Shown piece after piece: positions 27,102-39,326 of a stretch of DNA of 64,000 bases; position 1 is the first letter of the stretch, and each line of letters opens with the position of its first letter. The stretch covers positions 215,434,325 through 215,498,324 of the forward strand of contig OV050030.1 in assembly GCA_920105625.2 (NCBI GenBank). Direction: 5' to 3'. The notes beneath the pieces are model-generated. The model saw only the letters and a list, made by a program, of their open reading frames with translations. It was not told the origin of the DNA and searched no databases. The position numbers and the translations under genes are program-made. The stretch comes from Clusia tigrina (lineage: Eukaryota; Arthropoda; Insecta; Diptera; Clusiidae).

Positions 27102-29985
27102 TGTCAATTAAAGTTGTCGCTCATTGCTATGCTACACTTGAGTCCTAAATCAAACACTGATAAAACAATAGCCCTAAATTCTGTACTTTGCGTCCTACAC
27201 CTATACAAGTTTGCAACAATCAAATGCTTGTAACTTTTTACTGGAACGTCATAAAATCTTGAAATTTTGTGACAATAAAGTACTTGAGCCTCTTATCAAT
27301 TTAAGCTATCGCTCATAGCTATGCTACCCCTGAGTCCCAAATCAAACACGGATAAACTTCAAATTACCCTAAGTTTGCAACAATCAAATGCTTGTAACTT
27401 TTTACTGGAGCGTCATAAAACCTTGAAATTTGGTGACAATAAAGTACTCGTGCCTCTTGTCAATTAAAGTTGTCGCTCATTGCTATGCTACACTTGAGTC
27501 CCAAATCAAACACTGATAAAACTTCAAATGGCCCTAACTTATATACGGTGCATCCTATACCAATCAAAGTTTGCAACAATCAAATGCGTGTAACTTTTTA
27601 CTGGAGCTTTATAAAATCTTGAAATTTTGTGACAATAAATTACTCGGGCCTCTTTTCAATTTAAGCTATCGCTCATAGCTATGTTACCCTTGAGTCCCAA
27701 ATCAAACACTGATAAAACTTCAAATTGCCCTAACTTCTATACGGTGCGTCCCACACCTATTATAGTTTGCAACAATCAATTGCTTGGAACTTTTTACGGG
27801 AGCGTCATAAAACCTTGAAATTTTGTGACAATAAAGTATTGGAGCCTCTTATCAATTTAAGCTATCGCTCATAGCTATGCTACCCTTGAGTCCCAAATCA
27901 AACACTGATAAAACGTAAAATGACCCTAACTTCTATACGATGCGCCCTATACCTATCAAAGTTTGCAACAATCAAATGCTTGTAACTTTTTATTGGAGCG
28001 TAATAAAGTCTTGAACTTTTGTGACAATAAAGTGGTCAAGCCTCTTGTCAATTTAAGCTATCGCTCATAGCTATGCTACCCTTGAGTCCCAAATCAAACA
28101 CTGAAAAAACTTCAAATGGCCGAAACTTCTATACGGTGCTTCCTACACCTATAAGAATTTTCAACAATCAAATGCTTGCAACTTTTTACTGGAGCGTCAT
28201 AAAACCTTGAAATTTTGTGACAATAAAGTACTCGAGCCTCTTATCAATCTAAGCTTTCGCTCATAGCTATGCTCTCCTTGAGTCCCAAATCAAACACTGA
28301 TAAAACTTTAAATGACCCTAACTTCTATACGATGCGTCCTACACCTATCAAAGTTTGCAACAATCAAATGCTTGTAACTTTTTATTTTAGCGTAATAAAG
28401 TCTTGAACTTTTGTGACAATAAAGTAGTCGAGCCTCTTGTCAATTTAAGCTATCGCTCATAGCTATGCTACCCTTGAGTCCCAAATCAAACACTGAGAAA
28501 GCTTCAAATGGCCGTAACTTCTATACGGTGCGTCCTACACTTATCAAAGTTTGCACTAATCAAATGCTTGCAACTTTTTACTGGAGCGTCATAAAACCTT
28601 GACATTTTGTGACATTAAAGTACTTGTTAATTTAAGCTGTAGCTCATAGCTATGCTACCCTTGAGTCCCAAATCAAACACTGATAAAACTTCAAATGGCC
28701 CTAACTTCTATACGGTGCGTCCTACACCTATCAAAGTTTGCAACAATCAAATGCTTGTAACTTTTTACTGGAGCGTCATAAAACCTTGAAATTTTGTGAC
28801 AATAAAGTACTCGTGCCTCTTGTTAATTAAAGTTGTCGCTCATTGCTATACTACCCATGAGTCCCAAATGAAACACTGATAAAACTTCAAATGGCACCAA
28901 CTTCTATACGGTGCATCCTATACCAATCAAAGTTTGCAACAATCAAATGCGTGTAACTTTTTACTGGAGCTTAATAAAATCTTGAAATTTTGTGAGAATA
29001 AAGTACTCGAGCCTCTTCAATTTAAGCTATCGCTCATAGCTATGCTACCCTTGAGTCCCAAATCAAACACTGATAAAACTTCAAATGGCCGTAACTTCTA
29101 TACGGTGCGGCCTACACCTATCAAAATTTGCAACAATCAAATGCTTGCAACTTTTTACTGGAGCGTCATAAAACCTTGACATTTTGTGACATTAAAGTAC
29201 TTCTCAATTTAAGCTATAGCTCATAGCTATGCTACCCTTGAGTCGCAAATCAAACACTGATAAACCATCAAATGGCCCTAACTTCTATACGGTGCGTCCT
29301 ATACCTATCAAAGTTTGCAACAATCAAATGCTTGTAACTTTTTACTGGAGCTTCATAAAATCTTGAAATTTGGTGACATTAAAGTACTCGAGCCTCTTGT
29401 CAATTTAAGCTATCACTCATAGCTATGCTAAACTTGAGTCCCAAATCAAACACTGATAAAACTTCAAATGGCGATAGCTTCTATACGGTGCGTCCTATAC
29501 CTATCAAAGTTTGCAACAATAAAATGCTTGTAACTTTTTACTGGAGCGTCATAAAACCTTGAAATTTTGTGACAATAAAGTACTCGTGCCTCTTGTTAAT
29601 TAAAGTTGTCGCTCATAGCTACGCTACCCTTGACTCCAAAATAAAACACTGATATAACTTCAAATGGCCCTATCTTCTACACGGTACGTCCTACACCTAT
29701 CAAAGTTTGCGACATTCAAATGCTTGTAACTTTTTACTGGAGCGTCATTTAACCTTGAAATTTGGTGACAATATAGTACTCGAGCCTCTTATCAATTTAA
29801 GCTATCGCTCATAGCTATGCTACCATTGAGTCCCAAATCAAACATTGATAAAACTTCAAATGGCCCTAACTTCTATACGGTGCGTCCTAAGCCTATCAAA
29901 CTTTGCAACAATCAAATGCTTGCAACTTTTTACTGGAGCGTCATAAAATCTTGAAATTTTGTGACAAAAAAGTACTCGTGCCTCT
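27102..29985. repeat. 3.46-kb HOR family, copy 2 (lacks 579 bp)
   Basis: Same allele order as 23640-27101 without the internal 579-bp duplication. It ends where TTGTTAATTAATG replaces TTGTCAATTAAAG, and the sequence then restarts at a point equivalent to 23.45 kb. Confidence 0.85.
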
Positions 29986-30002
29986 TGTTAATTAATGTTG
30001 TC

Positions 30003-30730
30003 GCTCATTGGTATGCTACCCTTGAGTCCCAAATCAAACACTGATAAGACTGCAAATGGCCCTAACTTCTATATGGTGCGTCCTACACCTATAAAAGTTT
30101 GCAACAACCAAATGCTTGTAACTTTTTAGTGGAGCGTCATAAAACCTTGAAATTTGGTGACAATAAAGTACTCGTGCCTCTTGTCAATTAAAGTTGTCGC
30201 TCATTGCTATGCTACACTTGAGTCCTAAATCAAACACTGATAAAACAATAGCCCTAAATTCTGTACTTTGCGTCCTACACCTATACAAGTTTGCAACAAT
30301 CAAATGCTTGTAACTTTTTACTGGAACGTCATAAAATCTTGAAATTTTGTGACAATAAAGTACTTGAGCCTCTTATCAATTTAAGCTATCGCTCATAGCT
30401 ATGCTACCCCTGAGTCCCAAATCAAACACGGATAAACTTCAAATTACCCTAAGTTTGCAACAATCAAATGCTTGTAACTTTTTACTGGAGCGTCATAAAA
30501 CCTTGAAATTTGGTGACAATAAAGTACTCGTGCCTCTTGTCAATTAAAGTTGTCGCTCATTGCTATGCTACACTTGAGTCCCAAATCAAACACTGATAAA
30601 ACTTCAAATGGCCCTAACTTATATACGGTGCATCCTATACCAATCAAAGTTTGCAACAATCAAATGCGTGTAACTTTTTACTGGAGCTTTATAAAATCTT
30701 GAAATTTTGTGACAATAAATTACTCGGGCC
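30003..30730. repeat. 3.46-kb HOR family, copy 3 start
   Basis: GCTCATTGG at 30003 matches 23461, offset 6542. After about 30730 two monomers (392 bp) present in copies 1 and 2 are skipped: the offset for AGAATTTTC falls to 6151. Confidence 0.8.
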
Positions 30731-32263
30731 TCTTGTCAATTTAAGCTATCGCTCATAGCTATGCTACCCTTGAGTCCCAAATCAAACACTGATAAAACTT
30801 CAAATGGCCGAAACTTCTATACGGTGCTTCCTACACCTATAAGAATTTTCAACAATCAAATGCTTGCAACTTTTTACTGGAGCGTCATCAAACCTTGACA
30901 TTTTGTGACAATAAAGTACTCGAGCCTCTTATCAATCTAAGCTTTCGCTCATAGCTATGCTCTCCTTGAGTCCCAAATCAAACACTGATAAAACTTCAAA
31001 TGACCCTAACTTCTATACGATGCGTCCTATACCTATCAAAGTTTGCAACAATCAAATGCTTGTAACTTTTTATTTTAGCGTAATAAAGTCTTGAAATTTT
31101 GTGAGAATAAAGTACTCGAGCCTCTTTTCAATTTAAGCTATCGCTCATAGCTATGCTACCCTTGAGTCCCAAATCAAACACTGATAAAACTTCAAATGGC
31201 CGTAACTTCTATACGGTGCGGCCTACACCTATCAAAATTTGCAACAATCAAATGCTTGCAACTTTTTACTGGAGCGACATAAAACCTTGACATTTTGTGA
31301 CATTAAAGTACTTCTCAATTTAAGCTATAGCTCATAGCTATGCTACCCTTGAGTCGCAAATCAAACACTGATAAACCTTCAAATGGCCCTAACTTCTATA
31401 CGGTGCGTCCTATACCTATCAAAGTTTGCAACAATCAAATGCTTGTAACTTTTTACTGGAGCTTAATAAAATCTTGAAATTTTGTGAGAATAAAGTACTC
31501 GAGCCTCTTTTCAATTTAAGCTATCGCTCATAGCTATGCTACCCTTGAGTCCCAAATCAAACACTGATAAACCTTCAAATGGCCCTAACTTCTATACGGT
31601 GCGTCCTATACCTATCAAAGTTTGCAACAATCAAATGCTTGTAACTTTTTACTGGAGCTTCATAAAATCTTGAAATTTGGTGACATTAAAGTACTCGAGC
31701 CTCTTGTCAATTTAAGCTATAACTCATAGCTATGCTAAACTTGAGTCCCAAATCAAACACTGATAAAACTTCAAATGGCCCTAGCTTCTATACGGTGCGT
31801 CCTATACCCATCAAAATTTGCGACATTCAAATGCTTGTAACTTTTTACTGGAGCGTCATTTAACCTTGAAATTTGGTGACAATACAGTACTCGAGCCTCT
31901 TATCAATTTAAGCTATCGCTCATAGCAATGCTACCCTTGAGTCCCAAATCAAACATTGATAAAACTTCAAATGGCCCTAACTTCTATACGGTGCGTCCTA
32001 AGCCTATCAAACTTTGCAACAATCAAATGCTTGCAACTTTTTACTGGAGCGTCATAAAACCTTGAAATTTGGTGACAATAAAGTGCTCGAGCCTCTTATC
32101 AATTTAAGCTATCGGTCGTAGCTAGGCTACCCTTGAGTCCCAAATTAAACACTGAAAAAACTTCAAATGGCCCTAACTTCTATACGGTGAGTCCTATACC
32201 AATCAAAGTTTGCAACAATCAAATGCGTGTAACTTTTTACTGGACCTTAATAAAATCTTGAAA
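30509..32263. repeat. Tandem HOR, 1755 bp, copy 1
   Basis: AGAATTTTC at 30842 recurs at 32597, TAGCG at 31076 at 32831, and GCTTAATAAA at 31461 at 33216, all offset 1755 = 9x196 - 9. The unit ends with the CGGTCGTAGCTAGGC monomer and GGACCTTAATAAAATC. Confidence 0.85.
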
Positions 32264-34205
32264 TTTGGTGACAATAAAGTACTCGTGCCTCTTGTCAATT
32301 AAAGTTGTCGCTCATTGCTATGCTACACTTGAGTCCCAAATCAAACACTGATAAAACTTCAAATGGCCCTAACTTATATACGGTGCATCCTATACCAATC
32401 AAAGTTTGCAACAATCAAATGCGTGTAACTTTTTACTGGAGCTTTATAAAATCTTGAAATTTTGTGACAATAAATTACTCGGGCCTCTTGTCAATTTAAG
32501 CTATCGCTCATAGCTATGCTACCCTTGAGTCCCAAATCAAACACTGATAAAACTTCAAATGGCCGAAACTTCTATACGGTGCTTCCTACACCTATAAGAA
32601 TTTTCAACAATCAAATGCTTGCAACTTTTTACTGGAGCGTCATCAAACCTTGAAATTTTGTGACAATAAAGTACTCGAGCCTCTTATCAATTTAAGCTTT
32701 CGCTCATAGCTATGCTCTCCTTGAGTCCCAAATCAAACACTGATAAAACTTCAAATGACCCTAACTTCTATACGATGCGTCCTATACCTATCAAAGTTTG
32801 CAACAATCAAATGCTTGTAACTTTTTATTTTAGCGTAATAAAGTCTTGAAATTTTGTGAGAATAAAGTACTCGAGCCTCTTTTCAATTTAAGCTATCGCT
32901 CATAGCTATGCTACCCTTGAGTCCCAAATCAAACACTGATAAAACTTCAAATGGCCGTAACTTCTATACGGTGCGGCCTACACCTATCAAAATTTGCAAC
33001 AATCAAATGCTTGCAACTTTTTACTGGAGCGTCATAAAACCTTGACATTTTGTGACATTAAAGTACTTCTCAATTTAAGCTATAGCTCATAGCTATGCTA
33101 CCCTTGAGTCGCAAATCAAACACTGATAAACCTTCAAATGGCCCTAACTTCTATACGGTGCGTCCTATACCTATCAAAGTTTGCAACAATCAAATGCTTG
33201 TAACTTTTTACTGGAGCTTAATAAAATCTTGAAATTTTGTGAGAATAAAGTACTCGAGCCTCTTTTCAATTTAAGCTATCGCTCATAGCTATGCTACCCT
33301 TGAGTCCCAAATCAAACACTGATAAAACTTCAAATGGCCGTAACTTCTATACGGTGCGGCCTACACCTATCAAAATTTGCAACAATCAAATGCTTGCAAC
33401 TTTTTACTGGAGCGTCATAAAACCTTGACATTTTGTGACATTAAAGTACTTCTCAATTTAAGCTATAGCTCATAGCTATGCTACCCTTGAGTCGCAAATC
33501 AAACACTGATAAACCTTCAAATGGCCCTAACTTCTATACGGTGCGTCCTATACCTATCAAAGTTTGCAACAATCAAATGCTTGTAACTTTTTACTGGAGC
33601 TTCATAAAATCTTGAAATTTGGTGACATTAAAGTACTCGAGCCTCTTGTCAATTTAAGCTATAACTCATAGCTATGCTAAACTTGAGTCCCAAATCAAAC
33701 ACTGATAAAACTTCAAATGGCCCTAGCTTCTATACGGTGCGTCCTATACCCATCAAAATTTGCGACATTCAAATGCTTGTAACTTTTTACTGGAGCGTCA
33801 TTTAACCTTGAAATTTGGTGACAATACAGTACTCGAGCCTCTTATCAATTTAAGCTATCGCTCATAGCAATGCTACCCTTGAGTCCCAAATCAAACATTG
33901 ATAAAACTTCAAATGGCCCTAACTTCTATACGGTGCGTCCTAAGCCTATCAAACTTTGCAACAATCAAATGCTTGCAACTTTTTACTGGAGCGTCATAAA
34001 ACCTTGAAATTTGGTGACAATAAAGTGCTCGAGCCTCTTATCAATTTAAGCTATCGGTCGTAGCTAGGCTACCCTTGAGTCCCAAATTAAACACTGAAAA
34101 AACTTCAAATGGCCCTAACTTCTATACGGTGAGTCCTATACCAATCAAAGTTTGCAACAATCAAATGCGTGTAACTTTTTACTGGACCTTAATAAAATCT
34201 TGAAA
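32264..34205. repeat. Tandem HOR, 1755 bp, copy 2 with one extra 187-bp monomer
   Basis: The offset to copy 1 grows from 1755 to 1942 between 33.22 and 33.60 kb (GCTTCATAAA at 31657 and 33599), exactly one C monomer (187 bp). The pair at about 32.85-33.24 and 33.24-33.63 kb is a local two-monomer tandem repeat. Confidence 0.85.
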
Positions 34206-34271
34206 TTTTGTGACAATAAAGTACTCGAGCCTCTTGTCAATTTAAGCTGTCGCTCATAGCTACCCTTGAGT

Positions 34272-34852
34272 CCCAAATCAAACTCTGATAAAACTTAAAA
34301 TGGCCCTAACTTCTATACGGTGCGTCCTATACCTATCAAAGTTTGTAACAATCAAATGCTTGTAACTTTTTATTGGAGCGTAATAAAGTCTTGAAATTTT
34401 GTGACAATAAAGTAGTCGAGACTCTTGTCAATTTAAGGTATCGCTCATTGCTATGCTATCCTTGAGTCCCAAATCAAATACTGATAAAACTTCAAATGGC
34501 CCTAACTTCTATACGGGGCGATATATACCTATTAAAGTTTGCGACAATCAAATGCTTGCAACTTTTTACTGGAGCGTCATATAACCTTGAAATTTGGTGA
34601 CAATAAAGTACTCGAGCCTCTTATCAATTTAAGCTATCGCTCATAGCTATGCTACCCTTGAGCCGCAAATCAAACACTGATCAACTTCAAATGGCCCTAA
34701 CTTCTATACGGTACGTCCTACACCTATCAAAGTTTGCAACAATCAAATGCTTGCAACTTTTTACTGGAGCGTCATTTAACGTTGAAATTTTGTGACAATA
34801 CAGTACTCGAGCCTCTTAAGCTATCGCTCATAGCTATGCTACCCTTGAGTCC
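34272..34852. repeat. Duplicated segment, spacing 1743 bp, copy 1
   Basis: GTTTGTAAC at 34341 recurs at 36084. The distance is consistent with nine monomers minus 8-, 9-, 3- and 1-bp deletions. A GAGCCTCTTAAGCTATCG allele (8-bp deletion) is shared. A chance open frame lies over 34734-34967; similar frames appear in the copy. Confidence 0.8.
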
Positions 34853-36014
34853 CAACTCAAACAGTGATAAAATTTCAAATGGCCCTAACTTCTATACGGT
34901 GCGATATATACCTATCAAAGTTTGCAACAATCAAATGCTTGCAACTTTTTACTGGAGCGTCATTTAACCTTGAAATTTGGTGACAATAAAGTACTCGAGC
35001 CTCTTATCAATTTAAGCTATCGCTCATAGCTATGCTGCCCTTGAGTCCCAAATCATACACTGATAAAACTTCAAATGGCCCTAACTTCAATACGGTGCGG
35101 CCTACACCTATCAAAGTTTGCAACAATCAAATGCTTGCAACTTTTTACTGGAGCGTCATAAAACCTTGACATTTTGTGACATTAAAGTACTTGTCAATTT
35201 AAGCTATAGCTCATAGCTATGCTACCCTTGAGTCGCAAATCAAACACTGATAAACCATCAAATGGCCGTAACTTCTATAGGGTGCGTCCTATACCTATCA
35301 AAGTTTGCAACAATCAAATGCTTGTAACTTTTTACTGGAGCTTCATAATACCTTGAAATTTGGTGACATTAAAGTACTCGAGCCTCTTGTCAATATAAGC
35401 TATCACTCATAGCTATGCTAAACTTGAGTCCCAAATCAATCACTGACAAAACTTCAAATGGCCCTAACTTCTATACTGTGCATCCTATACCAATCCAAGT
35501 TTGCAACAATCAAATGCGTGTAACTTTTTACTGGAGCTTAATAAAATCTTAAAATTTTGTGACAATAAAGTTATCGATCTTGTCAATTTATGCTATCGTT
35601 CATGGCTATGCTACCCTTGAGTCCCAAATCAAACACTGATAAAACTTAAAATGGCCCTAACTTCTATACGGTGCGTCCTACACCTATCAAAGTTTGCAAC
35701 AATCAAATGCTTGCAACTTTTTACTTGAGCGTCATAAAACCTTGAAATTTTGTGGCAATAAAGTTCTCGAGCCTCTTATCAATTAAAGCTATCGCTCATA
35801 GCTACGCTACCCTTGACTCCAAAATAAAACACTGATATAACTTCAAATGGCCCTATCTGCTACACTGTACGTCCTTCACCTATCAAAGTTTGCGACATTC
35901 AAATGCTTGTAACTTTTTACTGGAGCGTCATAAAACCTTGAAATTTTGTGACAATAAAGTACTCGAGCCTCTTATCAATTTAAGCTATCGCTCATAGCTA
36001 TGCTACCCTTGAGT
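34853..36014. repeat. Satellite monomers between the 1743-bp spaced copies
   Basis: About six monomers, including CCCAACTCAAACAGTG, TTCAATACGGTGCGG and GGCCGTAACTTCTATAGG alleles. About 600 bp (34850-35450) reappear at 47832-48432. A degraded GTTATCGATCTTGTC segment lies near 35571. Confidence 0.75.
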
Positions 36015-36595
36015 CCCAAATCAAACACTGATAAAACTTAAAATGGCCCTAACTTCTATACGGTGCGTCCTATACCTATCAAAGTTTGTAACAATCAAAT
36101 GCTTGTAACTTTTTATTGGAGCGTAATAAAGTCTTGAAATTTTGTGACAATAAAGTAGTCGAGACTCTTGTCAATTTAAGGTATCGCTCATTGCTATGCT
36201 ATCCTTGAGTCCCAAATCAAATACTGATAAAACTTCAAATGGCCCTAACTTCTATACGGGGCGATATATACCTATTAAAGTTTGCGACAATCAAATGCTT
36301 GCAACTTTTTACTGGAGCGTCATATAACCTTGAAATTTGGTGACAATAAAGTACTCGAGCCTCTTATCAATTTAAGCTATCGCTCATAGCTATGCTACCC
36401 TTGAGCCGCAAATCAAACACTGATCAACTTCAAATGGCCCTAACTTCTATACGGTACGTCCTACACCTATCAAAGTTTGCAACAATCAAATGCTTGCAAC
36501 TTTTTACTGGAGCGTCATTTAACGTTGAAATTTTGTGACAATACAGTACTCGAGCCTCTTAAGCTATCGCTCATAGCTATGCTACCCTTGAGTCC
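36015..36595. repeat. Duplicated segment, spacing 1743 bp, copy 2
   Basis: Matches 34272-34852, then breaks at about 36595, where AAACATTGATAAAAC replaces the AAACAGTGATAAAAT of copy 1. Confidence 0.8.
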
Positions 36596-36621
36596 CAAAT
36601 CAAACATTGATAAAACTTCAA

Positions 36622-38012
36622 ATGACCCTAACTTCTATACGATGCGTCCTATACCTATCAAAGTTTGCAACAATCAAATGCTTGTAACTTTTTATTTTAG
36701 CGTAATAAAGTCTTGAACTTTTGTGACAATAAAGTAGTCGAGCCTCTTGTCAATTTAAGCTATCGCTCATAGCTATGCTACCCTTGAGTCCCAAATCAAA
36801 CACTGAGAAAGCTTCAAATGGCCGTAACTTCTATACGGTGCGTCCTACACTTACCAAAGTTTGCACTAATCAAATGCCTGCAACTTTTTACTGGAGCGTC
36901 ATAAAACCTTGACATTTTGTGACATTAAAGTACTTGTTAATTTAAGCTATAGCTCATAGCTATGCTACCCTTGAGTCCCAAATCAAACACTGATAAAACT
37001 TCAAATGGCCCTAACTTCTATACGTTGCGTCCTACACCTATCAAAGTTTGCAACAATCAAATGCTTGTAACTTTTTATTGGAGCGTCATAAAACCTTGAA
37101 ATTTTGTGACAATAAAGTACTCGTGCCTCTTGTTAATTAAAGTTGTCGCTCATTGCTATACTACCCTTGAGTCCCAAATGAAACACTGATAAAACTTCAA
37201 ATGGCACCAACTTCTATACGGTGCATCCTATACCAATCAAAGTTTGCAACAATCAAATGCGTGTAACTTTTTACTGGAGCTTAATAAAATCTTGAAATTT
37301 TGTGAGATTAAAGTACTCGAGCCTCTTTTCAATTTAAGCTATCGCTCATAGCTATGCTACCCTTGAGTCCCAAATCAAACACTGATAAAACTTCAAATGG
37401 CCCTAACTTCTATACGGTGCGGCCTACACCTATCAAAGTTTGCAACAATCAAATGCTTGCAACTTTTTACTGGAGCGTCATTAAACCTTGACATTTTGTT
37501 ACATTAAAGTACTTGTCAATTTAAGCTATAGCTCATAGCTATGCTACCCTTGAGTCGCAAACCGAACACTGATAAACCATCAAATGGCCCTAACTTCTAT
37601 ACGGTGCGTCCTATACCTATCAAAGTTTGCAACAATCAAATGCTTGTAACTTTTTACTGGAGCTTCATAAAATCTTGAAATTTGGTGGCATTAAAGTACT
37701 CGAGCCTCTTGTCAATTTAAGCTATCACTCATAGCTATGCTAAACTTGAGTCCCAAATCAAACACTGATAAAACTTCAAATGGCCCTAGCTTCTATACGG
37801 TGCGTCCTATACCTATCAAAGTTTGCAACAATCAAATGCTTGTAACTTTTTACTGGAGCGTCATAAAACCTTGAAATTTTGTGACAATAAAGTACTCGTG
37901 CCTCTTGTTAATTAAAGTTGTCGCTCATAGCTACGCTACCCTTGACTCCAAAGTAAAACACTGATATAACTTGAAATGGCCCTATCTTCTACACGGTACG
38001 TCCTACACCTAT
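36622..38012. repeat. Displaced copy of 28312-29700 (middle family)
   Basis: CACTAAT at 28554 and 36864 and CACCAAC at 28895 and 37205 give offset 8310, rising to 8312 after a 2-bp difference in the CTCTTTTCAATTT tract. It has more substitutions than the tandem pairs, for example CAAACCGAACAC and TTTTGTTACATT, so it appears to be an older transfer. Confidence 0.75.
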
Positions 38013-39326
38013 CAAAGTTTGCAACAATCAAATGCTTGTAACTTTTTACTGGAGCGTCATAAAACCTTGAAATTTTGTGACAATAAAGTACTCGAGCCTC
38101 TTATCAATTTAAGCTATCGCTCATAGCTATACTACCCTTGAGTCCCAAATGAAACACTGATAAAACTTCAAATGGCACCAACTTCTATACGGTGCATCCT
38201 ATACCAATCAAAGTTTGCAACAATCAAATGCGTGTAACTTTTTACTGGAGCTTAATAAAATCTTGAAATTTTGTGAGAATAAAGTACTCGAGCCTCTTTT
38301 CAATTTAAGCTATCGCTCATAGCTATGCTACCCTTGAGTCCCAAATCAAACACTGTAAAACTTCAAATGGCCCTAACTTCTATACGGTGCGGCCTACACC
38401 TATCAAAGTTTGCAACAATCAAATGCTTGCAACTTTTTACTGGAGCGTCATAAAACCTTGACATTTTGTGACAATAAAGTACTCGTGCCTCTTGTTAATT
38501 AAAGTTGTCGCTCATAGCTACGCTACCCTTGACTCCAAAATAAAACACTGATATAACTTCAAATGGCCCTATCTTCTACACGGTACGTTCCACACCTATC
38601 AAAGTTTGCAACAATCAAATGCTTGTAACTTTTTACTGGAGCGTCATAAAACCTTGAAATTTTGTGACAATAAAGTACTCGAGCCTCTTATCAATTTAAG
38701 CTATCGCTCATAGCTATACTACCCTTGAGTCCCAAATGAAACACTGATAAAACTTCAAATGGCCCTAACTTCTATACGGTGCGGCCTACACCTATCAAAG
38801 TTTGCAACAATCAAATGCTTGCAACTTTTTACTGGAGCGTCATAAAACCTTGACATTTTGTGACATTAAAGTACTTGTCAATTTAAGCTATAGCTCATAG
38901 CTATGCTACCCTTGAGTCCCAAATCAAACACTGATAAAACTTCAAATGGCCCTAACTTCTATACGGTGCATCCTAAGCCTATCAAACTTTGCAACAATCA
39001 AATGCTTGCAACTTTTTACTGGAGCGTCATAAAACCTTGAAATTTGGTGACAATAAAGTGCTCGAGCCTCTTATCAATTTAAGCTATCGGTCGTAGCTAT
39101 GCTACCCTTGAGTCCCAAATAAAACACTGAAAAAACTTCAAATGGCCCTAACTTCTATACGGTGAGTCCTATACCAATCAAAGTTTGCAACAATCAAATG
39201 CGTGTAACTTTTTACTGGAGCTTAATAAAATCTTGAAATTTTGTGACAATAAAGTACTCGAGCCTCTTGTCAATTTAAGCTATCGCTCATAGCTACCCTT
39301 GAGTCCCAAATCAAACTCTGATAAAA
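38013..39326. repeat. Locally reshuffled satellite monomers
   Basis: CACCAAC at 37205 recurs at 38176 (offset 971), and the GATATAACTTC and GCGGCC monomers recur in altered order, so short duplications of two to five monomers overlap. The CGGTCGTAGCTATGC monomer near 39.1 kb starts the right-domain pattern. Confidence 0.65.

Larger units (their letters stand above)
23441..38900. repeat. Middle domain of the array (3.46-kb family and derivatives)
   Basis: Alleles that appear around here include CACTAATCAAATG, TTTTACGGGAGCG, CTATGCTCTCCTTGAG, CCAATCAAAG...AAATGCGTGTAAC, and the ACTCCAAAATAAAACAC / GATATAACTTC pair, first seen near 26.75 kb. The same order of alleles repeats at about 23.6, 27.1 and 30.0 kb with whole-monomer deletions or additions, and part of it returns at 36.6 kb. 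Both limits are approximate. Confidence 0.65.
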
